Assembly: GCA_963724135.1 (NCBI GenBank) | Contig: CAVRTA010000004.1 | Location: 744,001-808,000 of the forward strand | Origin: DATLGB01 sp963724135 | GTDB lineage: Bacteria > Actinomycetota > Thermoleophilia > Solirubrobacterales > Solirubrobacteraceae | Reading direction: 5' to 3' | Length of the DNA: 64,000 nucleotides | In this document: positions 1 through 9,195 of the stretch, in pieces | Layout: every line of letters starts with the position of its first letter | Numbering within the stretch: the stretch's first letter is position 1 | The notes under the pieces: generated by a model | The model's input: the letters and a program-made list of their open reading frames with translations, nothing else | What the model was told of the DNA's origin: nothing | Databases searched by the model: none | Translations under genes and position numbers: made by a program

Positions 1-1747
1 CGAAGCCGTGCCAGCCGATGGCGTCGACCTGGGCGTCGTCCTCGGAGACCTGCCACATCGTGCCGTGCTCCGCGCCGACCGCAGCCGCGATCTCGGTCAG
101 CGCCACGTACGCGACGTCGTCCGCCGTGAGCGCCTCGGCGAGCGCGGCGGCGACCTTGTACTGGCGCGCGGTGCGCTCACGCGCGCGCTGCTCGCCCTCG
201 AACAGCCGCGCGTTGTCGATCGCCAGGGCAGCCCGCCGCGCGATCTCCAGCGCGAACGGCCGGTCCGCCTCGGTCAGGGCGAGCTCGAGTACCCCGAGGT
301 TGCGCCCACGCACACGCATGGGCACGTCGAGCAGCGTCGCCTCCTCACCGCGGGCGGCGACGCGCTCGAGCGTCCCGCCGGCATCGCGCAGGGCCACGGT
401 GGCGGCGGAGCACACGGACGGCACCAGCGTGTCCACGAGCGCCGTCATGCGCTCCTCGGCCGTCACCACCGCGTCCAGCACGGAGCCGAGCTCCGCGAGC
501 ATGAGCGAGCGCTGCTCCTCGAGCTTGCGCTCGGAGATGTCGGTCATGAACTTGCCGACGAACGCGATCTCCCCGTCGGTGCCGTGGATCGGGTAGTAGG
601 AGACCAGCCACGTGCGCTGGCCGTCTGCCGCCTCGACGTCCACGATCGGCTCGCCGCTGCCGAGCACGGCGCGCAGGTGCGGGGCGTGCACGCTCCCCGG
701 CACGACCTCTTCGAGCGGCCTGCCGATGTGGTCGGCGGTCGGCAGGCCGTGGTAGTCGGCGAGCGCGTGGTTGACGCGGACGTAGCGCAACCGGGTGTCG
801 AACAGCGCGAACGCCTCGGGCGCCGTCGTGATGATGGTGTCGAGCAGCGCGCTCGACGTCCGCTCGGCCGACGTCTTCTCGGCCCGCAGCAGGGCCGAGA
901 CGCTCGCCCGCTCGAGCACGTCGAGCACGACGCGGTCCTCGGGGCCGATGGCCTGGCCCTCCGCGAGGCGCAGGGCAATCGATCCGAGCACGCGGTCGCC
1001 GGTGACCAGCGGGAGCGCGACGAACGGCCCGGCGCCCGCGAGCTTGCGCCAGCCCGCGAGGTCCGGGTAGCGCTCCTTCAGTTCGTCCGCGTCGAGCACG
1101 AGCGTCTCGCCGCGGCGCACGGCCTCCGCCGCCGGCACGTCGTGGCCGACCGGGATCCGGCACTCGGGGTCCGCCGCCTCGCCGGGGTACCCGTCGTAGC
1201 CGTGCAGCACGAGCTCCGGACCCTCGGAGAGGAAGACGGCAGCGGCGACGGCACCGACCGCGGCGCGCCCGTGGCTCGCGATCACCTGGGCGGTGTCACG
1301 AGTTCCCAGCATGCCCGACAGCGCGTCGGTGACGTCCTGCAACCGCATCAGCCGCTCGTCGGCCGCCTTGCGCGCCGAGATGTCGATGAGCACGCCCGTC
1401 AGTCGCAGGTCGTCACGCTGGTCGTCCCTCTGCACGATGTTGCGCAGCCACACCTCGCGACCGTCGGCCGCGCGAGCCCGGTACTCGAAGTCGGCGCGGC
1501 CCGTCCGCACCGCGCCGACGATCTCCGCGTTGACCCGCTCCCGGTCGTCGGGGTGGATCATCTCGTACCAGAAGCCGCTGTCCGTCGTCCAGCGCTCCGC
1601 GGCGTACCCGAGCAGCGACTCCGTGTGCTCGGAGACGAAGGTGAACGCCGCCTCGCCGGGGCGCCGGCCGGGCACCGCCTCCCAGACGATCGCCCCGAGC
1701 CGGTCGACGAGCGTGCGGTAACGCAGCGCAGCGGCGAGCGCGCTCAT
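1..1747 (-). CDS. Multi-domain PAS/GAF sensor protein, C-terminus beyond window edge
   Basis: Signal sensor of which 582 codons are visible. The ATG at 1747 opens a reading frame with no stop before base 1. I read a PAS domain at about residues 10-128 (HPDD motif near 65, ending in DISARK), a GAF domain at about 135-285, a second PAS at about 300-415 (ending in DISERK) and further GAF-type sequence from about 425 on, with another GAF apparently starting near 540. There is no membrane segment, so it should be cytoplasmic. The output domain (histidine kinase, GGDEF or PP2C phosphatase are the usual partners) lies off the window, so the role cannot be fixed. It stands alone; the next gene upstream is an acetyltransferase. 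Confidence 0.8.
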   Translation of the reverse strand, partial: MSALAAALRYRTLVDRLGAIVWEAVPGRRPGEAAFTFVSEHTESLLGYAAERWTTDSGFWYEMIHPDDRERVNAEIVGAVRTGRADFEYRARAADGREVWLRNIVQRDDQRDDLRLTGVLIDISARKAADERLMRLQDVTDALSGMLGTRDTAQVIASHGRAAVGAVAAAVFLSEGPELVLHGYDGYPGEAADPECRIPVGHDVPAAEAVRRGETLVLDADELKERYPDLAGWRKLAGAGPFVALPLVTGDRVLGSIALRLAEGQAIGPEDRVVLDVLERASVSALLRAEKTSAERTSSALLDTIITTAPEAFALFDTRLRYVRVNHALADYHGLPTADHIGRPLEEVVPGSVHAPHLRAVLGSGEPIVDVEAADGQRTWLVSYYPIHGTDGEIAFVGKFMTDISERKLEEQRSLMLAELGSVLDAVVTAEERMTALVDTLVPSVCSAATVALRDAGGTLERVAARGEEATLLDVPMRVRGRNLGVLELALTEADRPFALEIARRAALAIDNARLFEGEQRARERTARQYKVAAALAEALTADDVAYVALTEIAAAVGAEHGTMWQVSEDDAQVDAIGWHGF

Positions 1748-1838
1748 CTGACGTCCATGCTGGAACCGAGCACCAGCCGCGAATGATCGCACTGACCGGA
1801 CGACCGGCGGCAGGCATGCACGCGGATGGTCCGCTGCA

Positions 1839-2606
1839 TTACGCCCGGTGCGCGAGGTGCAGCATCTCGTCGGTGGGCACGAAGCCTGCGCGCGCGTAGA
1901 CGCGCGCGGTCTCCTGCGAGCCGGGGGTCAGGAACGCCGTCTCGACGCCCCCGTCGAAGGCGATCCGCGCCAGCTCGCGCGTGATGGCGGCGCCGAGGCC
2001 GCGCCGGCGGAACCGCTCGAGCACGCCGATGCCGACCAGCTCGACGCACCGCGCGACCGCGTCGAGGCACATGCCGCCGCCGGCGATCTCCTCATCGCAA
2101 TAGGCGATGACCGCGATCCGCCGCAGCAACTGCGCGGCGGCGCCGTCGGAAGCCGATCGGTCGAACGGCTCGCCGAACGCGTGCGCCATCGCCTCCAGCA
2201 GCCCTTCGATCAGCTCGCGCTCGCTGTCGGGCCCGAGCTGCTGGATGATGATCGCCTCGGGCGGGGCGGCGTCGGCGAGCTGGTCGGCGGCGCACGTCAT
2301 CAGCGGGGTGCGCAGCTCGACGGCAAAGCCCGCCTCGGCCATCACGTGCTCGACCTCGGGGGCGGTGGCCGGCAGGTACTCCATGCGCGGCTGGCGCGCC
2401 GCGCGCTGCATGATGAGCATCAGCTCCTGAGCGTGCGCGGCGGTCGGCTCGGCGCCGTCCCGTGGAATCGCGTAGTTGGAGTAGGGGTGGTCGGAGTCCG
2501 TGTCGATGAAGACGTCGAACGGACCCGTGCGCATGCACTGGCGGCCCTGCGCCGCGACCGCGCGCAGGTACCGCTGGACCTCGGTCAGGCTCGGCGCCGG
2601 TCCCAC
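1839..2606 (-). CDS. GNAT family N-acetyltransferase
   Basis: About 255 residues, probably an acetyl-CoA-dependent N-acyltransferase of unknown substrate. The C-terminal half has the GNAT core: a beta strand with GGGMCLDA, then GIGVLERFRRRGLGAAIT (the acetyl-CoA pyrophosphate-binding V-x-x-x-x-RxxGxG/A motif), and a final strand ETARVYARAGFVP. The N-terminal half (FDVFIDTDSDHPYSNYAIP) looks like a second, degenerate GNAT-type lobe. I chose the GTG at 2606, which overlaps the end of the ABC permease by 22 bases; an internal ATG at 2534 is the alternative. Same strand and translationally coupled to the exporter genes, so it may modify the exported compound (inference). Confidence 0.75.
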   Translation of the reverse strand: MGPAPSLTEVQRYLRAVAAQGRQCMRTGPFDVFIDTDSDHPYSNYAIPRDGAEPTAAHAQELMLIMQRAARQPRMEYLPATAPEVEHVMAEAGFAVELRTPLMTCAADQLADAAPPEAIIIQQLGPDSERELIEGLLEAMAHAFGEPFDRSASDGAAAQLLRRIAVIAYCDEEIAGGGMCLDAVARCVELVGIGVLERFRRRGLGAAITRELARIAFDGGVETAFLTPGSQETARVYARAGFVPTDEMLHLAHRA

Positions 2607-3370
2607 GAGAACCCTCGCACCGCCAGGATCGCGCCGACTGCCCCCCACACCGCCAGCACCAGCAGGGCGGTCGTGTGGCCGCCCAGCCCGACCCCCTTGA
2701 CCAGCGCGCCCGACATCCCGTCGATCAGGTGCTTGAGGGGCAGGCCGCTGGCGATGTCGTGCAGGAACGCGGGTGCCTCGTCGGCGTCGTAGACGACGCC
2801 CGAGATGACGATCAGCGGCAAGAAGACGGCATTGACGTAGGCGGGTGCCGAATCGACGTTGGGGATCACGTGCGAGAGCGCGACGCCGAGCGCGGCGAAG
2901 CACGCCGCGCCGAGGACGACGAAGGCGGCGAGCGAACCCCAGTCGCGCGGCCAGCCGGTCCCGAACAACAGGCGGCCGGCGACGGTGATGATCGTCACCT
3001 GAAGGACGGTGTTGGTGATCGCGTGACCGGCGAGGGCCGCCAGGTAGGCCGACGACGGCATCGGCGTGCCACGGATGCGCTTGAGGATCCCGAGCTCCCG
3101 CAGCGCGGTCAGGTTCATCGCCAGCGCCGTGAAGGTGGTCGACATCACGCTCATGCCGGCGATGCCGGGGACGATCACGTCGAGGTTCTTCTGCTCGCCG
3201 GCGAAGATCGCTCCGAACATGGCCAGGAAGAGCAGCGGCAGCAGGAAGTTGAAGAACGCGGCGCTCGGGTTGCGCCAGAACATCCGCCGCTCGAGCCGGT
3301 ACTGGCGCCAGGCGACGCGCGGCCAGCTCGCCGCATGGGCGGCGGCCGCGGGTATGACCGCCTCGCTCAC
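2585..3370 (-). CDS. ABC-2 type transporter permease
   Basis: 261-residue integral membrane subunit of an ABC exporter. About six hydrophobic segments are visible, starting with AAFFNFLLPLLFLAMFGAIF and ending with ALLVLAVWGAVGAILAV. A long loop carries the LGILKRIRGTPMPSSAYL motif typical of the ABC-2 (DrrB/NodJ) family. Its start overlaps the ATPase stop by 4 bases, so the two are translated together. The family exports drugs, lipids or polysaccharides; the substrate here is unknown. Confidence 0.88.
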   Translation of the reverse strand: MSEAVIPAAAAHAASWPRVAWRQYRLERRMFWRNPSAAFFNFLLPLLFLAMFGAIFAGEQKNLDVIVPGIAGMSVMSTTFTALAMNLTALRELGILKRIRGTPMPSSAYLAALAGHAITNTVLQVTIITVAGRLLFGTGWPRDWGSLAAFVVLGAACFAALGVALSHVIPNVDSAPAYVNAVFLPLIVISGVVYDADEAPAFLHDIASGLPLKHLIDGMSGALVKGVGLGGHTTALLVLAVWGAVGAILAVRGFSWDRRRA

Positions 3371-4206
3371 GCGGTCAGCTCCAGGTAGACGTCCTCGAGC
3401 GAGGGGCGCGTGACCGCGAGGTCGTCGAGCGCCTCGCCGCGCGCGAGCGCCGCCGCGGTGGCCTCGTGCAGCAGGCGCGTCGGGTCGTCCGTCTCATGGG
3501 TGACGGTCTCGCCGCCGGCGGTCCAGCTGACGCGGTAGCGCTCCCCGCCGACGCCGAGCTCCGACGGCCGGCCCTCGGCGAGGATGCGGCCGTCCTTGAT
3601 GATCGCGACGCGATCGGCGAGCGCCTGCGCCTCGTCGAGGTAGTGCGTCGTGAGCAGCACGGTCTTGCCCAGGTCGCGCAGAGAGCGCACGGTGCCCCAG
3701 GCGTTGCGGCGCGCCTCGGGGTCGAAGCCGGTCGTCGGCTCGTCGAGGAAGATCAGCTCGGGGTCACCGATCAGCGCCAGCGCGAAGTCCAGGCGGCGCT
3801 GCTGGCCGCCGGAGAGCGTGCGCGTGCGGCGGTGGGCGACGTCGGCGAGCCCGGTGAGCACGATCGTCTCATCGACGTCGCGCGGCGCGGGGTACAGGCC
3901 TGCCCAGTGCGTGACCGACTCGCGCACCGTGAGGTGCCGGTAGATGCCGCAGCTCTGCAGAACGATGCCGACGCGCTCGCGCAGATCGCTCGAGCGAGCC
4001 GCGGGATCGAGGCCCAGCACGCGCACATCCCCCTCGCTGCGATCGCGGTAGCCCTCGAGGATCTCGACGATCGAGGTCTTGCCCGCGCCGTTGGGACCCA
4101 GCAGGCCGAAAACCTCGCCGCGGCGCACGCTGAAGTCGACGCCGCGCACGGCCTCATTCCCGTCATAGGACTTGTGAAGTCCCTGCACTTCGATGGCGGC
4201 GGTCAT
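3367..4206 (-). CDS. ABC exporter ATP-binding protein
   Basis: 279-residue ATPase energising the downstream ABC-2 permease. It has Walker A GPNGAGKTS, Q-loop region IVLQSCGIYRHLT, signature LSGGQQRRLDFA, Walker B LIFLDEPTTGFD and the H-loop LLTTHYLD. After about residue 215 comes the C-terminal extension usual in DrrA-like proteins (RPSELGVGGERYRVSW...). The start ATG at 4206 fits the family length. It is divergent from the Ppx gene with about 16 bases between start codons, so both promoters must overlap the neighbouring coding sequence. Confidence 0.92.
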   Translation of the reverse strand: MTAAIEVQGLHKSYDGNEAVRGVDFSVRRGEVFGLLGPNGAGKTSIVEILEGYRDRSEGDVRVLGLDPAARSSDLRERVGIVLQSCGIYRHLTVRESVTHWAGLYPAPRDVDETIVLTGLADVAHRRTRTLSGGQQRRLDFALALIGDPELIFLDEPTTGFDPEARRNAWGTVRSLRDLGKTVLLTTHYLDEAQALADRVAIIKDGRILAEGRPSELGVGGERYRVSWTAGGETVTHETDDPTRLLHEATAAALARGEALDDLAVTRPSLEDVYLELTA

Positions 4207-4222
4207 GATCCGTGCCCAGGGT

Positions 4223-5092
4223 ATGCGCTGCGCCTGCGTCGACATCGGCTCCAACACCACGCGCGTGCTCGTCGCCGAGCTCGTCGAAGGAACGCTGCGC
4301 GAGGTCACCTGCGAGAAGGCGTTCACGCGCCTGGGCAGCGTGTTGAGGCGTTCGGGCGAGCTGCCAGAGGAGGCGCTCGACGCGGTGGCCGAGACGGTGG
4401 CGGTGCAGTGCGCGGTCGCCCGCTCGCTGGGCGCGGAGCGGCTGCGCGTCGTGGCCACGGCGGCGATCCGGGCGGCGGCGAACGCGGACTCGCTGCTGGC
4501 GGCGGTGCGCGAGCGGGCCGGCGTCGAGGTGGATGTGCTCGACGGGTCCGAGGAGGCGCGGCTGGCGTTCACCGGCGCCACGTTCGGCCGCGACGAGCAG
4601 GGCCGGGTGGCTGTCGTCGACGTCGGCGGGGGATCGACCGAGATCGCGGTGGGGACGCTCGCGAGCGGAGTTGAGTGGTGGGCCTCCGTGGCGGTGGGTT
4701 CGAGCGGGCTCGCCGACGAGTACCTGCGCTCGGACCCGCCGCTGGCCGAGGAGCTCGCCGCCATGCAGGGCCACGCGCGCGAGCTGTTTTCCGATGCGCG
4801 CCCGCCGCAGTGCGACCTGGCGCTGGCGGTGGGCGGCAACGCGACCTCCGTCGCCCGGCTCGTTCCCGGCGCGATCGACCCCCGCACGGTGACGCGCGTG
4901 CTCGAGCTGCTGCTGTCGGCGCCGAGCCTCGATGTGGCGGCCGAGCACGACCTCGAGCCGGAGCGCGTGCGGCTGCTGCCGGCCGCCCTGTCACTGCTCG
5001 CGGTACTCGGAGAGCGGCTCGATTGTCCCCTCACCGTCGGCGACGGCGGGCTGCGAGAAGGCGTGTGCGTCGAGTTGACGACTGCGGCGTAG
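4223..5092 (+). CDS. ppx: Ppx/GppA family exopolyphosphatase
   Basis: 289-residue member of the Ppx/GppA phosphatase family, which hydrolyses terminal phosphates of polyphosphate or the 5' phosphate of pppGpp. The actin-like ATPase fold motifs are present: CVDIGSNTTRVLV near the N-terminus, RVVATAAIRAAAN, then VAVVDVGGGSTEIAVG around residues 130-145. It has only the two-lobed catalytic core and lacks the C-terminal HD-like domain of E. coli Ppx, as in many actinobacterial homologues. I take the ATG at 4223; an in-frame ATG at 4193 would run into the divergent ABC gene. It directly precedes ppk1, so degradation and synthesis of polyphosphate are encoded side by side. Confidence 0.85.
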   Translation: MRCACVDIGSNTTRVLVAELVEGTLREVTCEKAFTRLGSVLRRSGELPEEALDAVAETVAVQCAVARSLGAERLRVVATAAIRAAANADSLLAAVRERAGVEVDVLDGSEEARLAFTGATFGRDEQGRVAVVDVGGGSTEIAVGTLASGVEWWASVAVGSSGLADEYLRSDPPLAEELAAMQGHARELFSDARPPQCDLALAVGGNATSVARLVPGAIDPRTVTRVLELLLSAPSLDVAAEHDLEPERVRLLPAALSLLAVLGERLDCPLTVGDGGLREGVCVELTTAA

Positions 5093-5103
5093 CATCCTCG
5101 GGC

Positions 5104-7173
5104 GTGACGGACCCCGTCGCTACGGCACCGGAGCTCTTCTTCAACCGCGAGCTCTCATGGCTTGACTTCAACGACCGGGTGCTGCAGCTGGCGGAGGACC
5201 CGAGCGCCCCGTTGCTGGAGCGGCTGAAGTTCTGCGCGATCTGGTCCACGAACCTCGACGAGTTCTTCATGGTGCGCGTCGCCGGCCTGCACGACATTGT
5301 CGACGCCGGCATCGACTCGCGGGGCAAGGACGGGCTCAACGCCGCCGAGACGATCCGGCGCATCCGCGAGGTGGTCGCCGAGCAGTCGGCGCGCGTCTCG
5401 CGGTGCCTGAACGAGACGCTCGTACCCGAGCTGGCGGGGGCAGGCCTGCGGATCGTCGGGCTCGACGACGTCGAAGAGGAGCATCGCCGCGATCTCGAGG
5501 AGCGGTTCCTGCGCCAGATCTTCCCGGTACTGACGCCGCTGGCGGTGGGCCTCGGGCGGCCGTTCCCGTACATCTCGAACCTGTCGCTGTCGCTGGCGGT
5601 GCGCGTGCGCGACCCCGTCACGGGCCAGGAGCTCCTCGCGCGCGTGAAGGTGCCGACGGAGATGCTGCCGCGCTTCATGCGCGTCAACGGCGGCTGCGAC
5701 TTCGTCCCTGTCGAGGACGTGATCGCCGCGAATCTGGACGAGCTCTTCGAGGGCATGGAGATCCTCGAGTGGACGCTGTTCCGCGTGACCCGCGATGCGG
5801 ACTTCACGGTCGGTGACGAGGCCGACGACCTGCTGCAGGCGGTGGAGACCGAGCTGCGCCGCCGGCGCTTCGGCGAGGTCGTCCGCCTCGAGCTCCAGGC
5901 GGGCGTGTCCGACGAGATCCGCGCGCAGCTCGTGGAGGCGCTGGGGGTCGAGGAAGGGGATGTCTTCGACGTCGACGGGTTGATGGCGCTCGGCGACGTG
6001 TGGGACGTCTACGGCATCGGCGGCTTCAGCGAGCTGCGCGACGCCGGCTGGCAGCCCGTGACCCAGCCGCGCCTGACCCCCGAGGAGGACGCCGAGCCGG
6101 ACGTGCTCGCCGCGATGCGCCGCGGAGACATCCTCGTCCATCACCCCTACGACTCGTTCGCGACCTCGGTGCAGCGGTTCATCGAGCAGGCGGTCGAGGA
6201 CCCCCAGGTGCTCGCGATCAAGCTCACCGTGTACAGGACCAGCGACGACTCCCCGCTGGTGCCGTCGCTGATCCGCGCGTCGGAGCGCGGCAAGCAGGCC
6301 GTCTGCCTGGTGGAGATAAAGGCGCGCTTCGACGAGCAGGCCAACGTGCGCTGGGCGCGCAAGCTCGAGGAGGCGGGGGTGCACGTGGTGTACGGCCTGC
6401 CCGCGCTCAAGACGCACGCCAAGTGCGTGCTGGTCGTGCGGCGGGAGGGCGACGGCGTCCGGCACTACGTGCACGTCGGGACGGGCAACTACCACGCCAA
6501 GACCGCCCGCATCTACACCGACTTCGGGCTGTTCACCTGCGACCCCGACGTCGGCGCCGACGTCGCCGACATGTTCAACGGCCTCACCGGTTTCTCGCGC
6601 CAGCGCTCCTACCGCAAGGTGCTCGTGGCGCCGGCGTTCCTGCGCGAGGGGATCGTGGACCAGATCGAGCGCACCATCGAGGCGCACCGCGAGGGCAAGC
6701 CCGCCCGGATCGTGATGAAGATGAACTCGCTCGTCGACGGTGCCTGCATCCACGCCCTCTACGAGGCGTCCCAGGCCGGCGTCCCGGTCGATCTCAACGT
6801 CCGCGGGATCTGCTGCCTGCGGCCCGGGGTGGAGGGCGCCTCCGAGAACATCCGCGTCCTCTCGATCGTCGATCGCTTCCTCGAGCATTCGCGCGTCTAC
6901 GCCTTCCAGCGCGGCGGCGAGTGGTCGACCTGGATCGGCTCCGCGGACCTCATGCCACGCAACCTCGACACGCGCGTCGAGCTCGTCTGCCCGGTCGAGG
7001 ATCGCGTCCTGCGCGACCGGTTGCTCGACGTGCTCGACCGGTGCCTGGCCGACAACACACACGCCTGGGAGCTGCGCGAGAACGGCACGTGGGACCGGCG
7101 CGTGGCACCCGACGACGAGCGCCGGTCCGTCCAGCGCGAGCTGATGGCCGCCCACGCGGAGCACGCGGCGTAG
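5104..7173 (+). CDS. ppk1: Polyphosphate kinase 1
   Basis: 689 residues, full length for PPK1. It transfers the gamma phosphate of ATP onto a growing polyphosphate chain through a phospho-histidine. The N-terminal domain starts with ELFFNRELSWLDFNDRVL and contains STNLDEFFMVRVAG. The catalytic part contains KLTVYRTSDDSPLV and the two conserved histidine sites LKTHAK and HVGTGNYHAKTA. The C-terminal region has SADLMPRNLDTRVEL. The GTG at 5104 is chosen because it gives the canonical N-terminus. It lies 11 bases after ppx, so the two probably form an operon; the pst operon is 4 kb downstream. Confidence 0.95.
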   Translation: MTDPVATAPELFFNRELSWLDFNDRVLQLAEDPSAPLLERLKFCAIWSTNLDEFFMVRVAGLHDIVDAGIDSRGKDGLNAAETIRRIREVVAEQSARVSRCLNETLVPELAGAGLRIVGLDDVEEEHRRDLEERFLRQIFPVLTPLAVGLGRPFPYISNLSLSLAVRVRDPVTGQELLARVKVPTEMLPRFMRVNGGCDFVPVEDVIAANLDELFEGMEILEWTLFRVTRDADFTVGDEADDLLQAVETELRRRRFGEVVRLELQAGVSDEIRAQLVEALGVEEGDVFDVDGLMALGDVWDVYGIGGFSELRDAGWQPVTQPRLTPEEDAEPDVLAAMRRGDILVHHPYDSFATSVQRFIEQAVEDPQVLAIKLTVYRTSDDSPLVPSLIRASERGKQAVCLVEIKARFDEQANVRWARKLEEAGVHVVYGLPALKTHAKCVLVVRREGDGVRHYVHVGTGNYHAKTARIYTDFGLFTCDPDVGADVADMFNGLTGFSRQRSYRKVLVAPAFLREGIVDQIERTIEAHREGKPARIVMKMNSLVDGACIHALYEASQAGVPVDLNVRGICCLRPGVEGASENIRVLSIVDRFLEHSRVYAFQRGGEWSTWIGSADLMPRNLDTRVELVCPVEDRVLRDRLLDVLDRCLADNTHAWELRENGTWDRRVAPDDERRSVQRELMAAHAEHAA

Positions 7174-7214
7174 CCGACACCTCGGCCGTTTTGGCACCGA
7201 GGGAGGGGGGTTTG

Positions 7215-7251
7215 ACGACTGAGGCCTCCCCTAGATGCCTGAGTCGTCAGA
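7215..7251. terminator. Hairpin between ppk1 and the M23 peptidase
   Basis: A 13-base arm at 7215-7227 (TGACGACTGAGGC) pairs with 7239-7251 with one mismatch and an 11-base loop. There is no U-tract, so it is a candidate terminator or mRNA-stabilising hairpin after ppk1. Confidence 0.5.
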
Positions 7252-7295
7252 CCCTTCGGGCAGGGTTAGCGGCGGTTGGGCGCGAACAAGCGAAG

Positions 7296-8147
7296 GTGCG
7301 CCGCTTTGCGCTCGCCGCCCTCATCGCGCTGTTCGCCTGCGTTTCCACAGCGCACGGCGGCGTTAGCGGACGCGTCGCGGCACTACAGGCGGCACTGACA
7401 GCGACCGGCGACTACCACGGCGACGTCGACGGCATCAGGGGCCCGCGCACGCGGGCGGCGATCAGGCGCTTCCAGCGCCGGCGCGGCCTCACTCCCGACG
7501 GCGTTGCCGGGCCGATGACGCGGCGAAAGCTCGGCCGCCGCGGGCGGCCGGACTGGGGCGCCCGGACGATGACGCTCGGCGACCGTGGCTGGGATGTGGC
7601 CCGGCTGCAGTTCGAGCTCGCGCGCCACGGCTTCCCCAACGGCGGCGCCGACGGCGGCTTCGGGCCGCGGGTGTTCGCGGCGCTCACGCGCTTCCAGCGC
7701 TGGGCCGGACTGCGCGCCGACGGTGCGGCCGGTCCGGCGACCCGGCGCGCGCTGCGCCGCCGGCCGCCGCGATCTCCCCTGAAGTTCTACCGGCCGCTCG
7801 CGCTGCCGATCGGCGACCTGTTCGGCCCGCGCGGCGCGACCTGGCACCCCGGCATCGACTACCCGGCCCGCTCGGGCCGGCCCGTTGGCGCGGCCGGGCG
7901 CGGCTGCGTGAAGTTCGCCGGCTTCGACTCGGGTGGCTACGGCAACCTGGTGATCATCAGACATCGCCTCGGCCTGACCACGCTGTACGCGCACCTGGCG
8001 TCGATCGCGGTGCGCAAGGGCCAGTGCGTTGTCGGCCACGACCGCGTCGGTCGGGTCGGGTCGACCGGATACTCGACCGGCCCGCACCTGCACTTCGAGA
8101 TCCGCGTGCGCGGGGCCGCGGTCAATCCGGTGCCGGCGTTCCTCTGA
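7296..8147 (+). CDS. Secreted M23 endopeptidase with two peptidoglycan-binding domains
   Basis: 283 residues. A signal peptide (RRFALAALIALFACVSTAHG) is followed by two PG_binding_1 repeats (LQAALTATGDYHGDVDGIRG... and LQFELARHGFPNGGADGGFG..., each with a GP.TR.A..RFQ... pattern) at about 25-80 and 95-150. A C-terminal LytM/M23 zinc peptidase domain carries the metal ligands in HPGIDYP and HLHFEI. It should cleave peptide cross-bridges in the cell wall. I chose the GTG at 7296 because it opens the signal peptide. The last 26 bases overlap the convergent enoyl-CoA hydratase gene. Confidence 0.88.
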   Translation: MRRFALAALIALFACVSTAHGGVSGRVAALQAALTATGDYHGDVDGIRGPRTRAAIRRFQRRRGLTPDGVAGPMTRRKLGRRGRPDWGARTMTLGDRGWDVARLQFELARHGFPNGGADGGFGPRVFAALTRFQRWAGLRADGAAGPATRRALRRRPPRSPLKFYRPLALPIGDLFGPRGATWHPGIDYPARSGRPVGAAGRGCVKFAGFDSGGYGNLVIIRHRLGLTTLYAHLASIAVRKGQCVVGHDRVGRVGSTGYSTGPHLHFEIRVRGAAVNPVPAFL

Positions 8148-8895
8148 CCGGGACTCCCTCGCCCCGGCGGCCGGCCCCGCCCGCGAAGCGCGACGCGCCC
8201 TCGACTCCGGCCATGATCACGCGGCGCCCGAGGCGTGCCTCGAGGGTGAGTCCGTCGTCGTGCAGCGGAACGCCGATGCCCTGCAGCAGCGCCTCGCGGT
8301 CGGAGAGCATCGTCTCCTGCGGGAAGCCGGCGATCAGCTCGGCGAGCTCGAGCGCGCGTTCGAGGTGCCTGCCTGGGGCCACGACCTCGTTGACCAGGCC
8401 GACGTCGAGGGCTTCCTGCGCGTCGACGAAGCGACCGGTGATGACGAGCTCGAGCGCCCGGCCGACGCCGATGATGCCCGGCAGGCGCTGCGTGCCGCCG
8501 TCGATCAGCGGAACGCCCCAGCGGCGCTCGGCGAAGCCGAACTGCGCGGTCTCCGTGGCGATCCGCATGTCGCACCACAGCGCCAGCTCGAAGCCGCCGG
8601 CGACTGCGTAGCCCGAGACGGCGCCGATGGTCGGCTTGGGCGAAAGCAGGCGCGTGAAGCCGAGCGGGCCGCCGCGGGCGTCAGGCTCGAGCGTGGTGAT
8701 TGCCTTGAGGTCGGCACCGGCGCAGAACGCCTGCTCGTCACCGGTCACGATCAGAACGCGGGCCTCGTCGTCCTCGCAGAAGGCGTGGAAGCGCTCGAGC
8801 AGCGCCGAGGCGGTCGGGCCGTCGACGGCGTTGCGTCGCTCCGGACGGTCGATCGTGAGGACCGCCGCCGCGCCGATGCGCTCGTAGCGGACCAA
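8122..8895 (-). CDS. Enoyl-CoA hydratase/isomerase family protein
   Basis: 257 residues of the crotonase fold. Oxyanion-hole segments FCAGADLKAI (about 57-66) and SGYAVAGGFELAL (about 94-106) are present. The ERRWGVPLIDGGTQRLP segment carries the position of the first catalytic glutamate, but the second classical glutamate region reads GRALELVITGRFVDA, so the exact reaction (hydratase, isomerase or other) is open. The start is a TTG at 8895, directly abutting the stop of the upstream small membrane protein; no closer ATG or GTG would keep the domain. Confidence 0.82.
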   Translation of the reverse strand: MVRYERIGAAAVLTIDRPERRNAVDGPTASALLERFHAFCEDDEARVLIVTGDEQAFCAGADLKAITTLEPDARGGPLGFTRLLSPKPTIGAVSGYAVAGGFELALWCDMRIATETAQFGFAERRWGVPLIDGGTQRLPGIIGVGRALELVITGRFVDAQEALDVGLVNEVVAPGRHLERALELAELIAGFPQETMLSDREALLQGIGVPLHDDGLTLEARLGRRVIMAGVEGASRFAGGAGRRGEGVPVRGTPAPD

Positions 8896-9174
8896 CTACC
8901 AGCCGCCGCGGGAGTCCAGACGGGCGGCGCGCGCCTTGCCGGCCGCCTTGCGTGCATCCTTGCGTTTGTCGAGCCTCCACAGCACCAGCGAGGCGAGCAG
9001 GATGAACGTCGGGAATCCGGCGATCAGGATGAAACCGGCGATCGTGATGTCGATGTCGGTGGTCTCGCCGAACCAGCCCTCGCCGTGGTCGTTCTGCGCG
9101 TCCGCCATGGCAGTCGTGGCGAACACGAGCAGCGTCGTCAGGTTGACCGCCAGCAGCGTCAGGAGGCGCTTCAT
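8896..9174 (-). CDS. Small membrane protein, unknown function
   Basis: 92 residues. An N-terminal hydrophobic segment (RLLTLLAVNLTTLLVFATTA) looks like a signal peptide with cleavage after AMA. A short acidic/histidine stretch follows (DAQNDHGEGWFGET), then one transmembrane helix (ITIAGFILIAGFPTFILLASLVLW) and a basic cytoplasmic tail rich in Lys, Arg and Ala. I do not recognise a family. It abuts the enoyl-CoA hydratase start with no spacer and is divergent from the ABC-F gene. Confidence 0.7.
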   Translation of the reverse strand: MKRLLTLLAVNLTTLLVFATTAMADAQNDHGEGWFGETTDIDITIAGFILIAGFPTFILLASLVLWRLDKRKDARKAAGKARAARLDSRGGW

Positions 9175-9195
9175 CGGCTGCGTAGCCTATCGAGC

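Noticed and set aside
8..1786. A 592-codon plus-strand open frame over the PAS/GAF gene
   Set aside because: The composition is Arg/Val/His shadow-like and the minus strand encodes clear PAS and GAF motifs.
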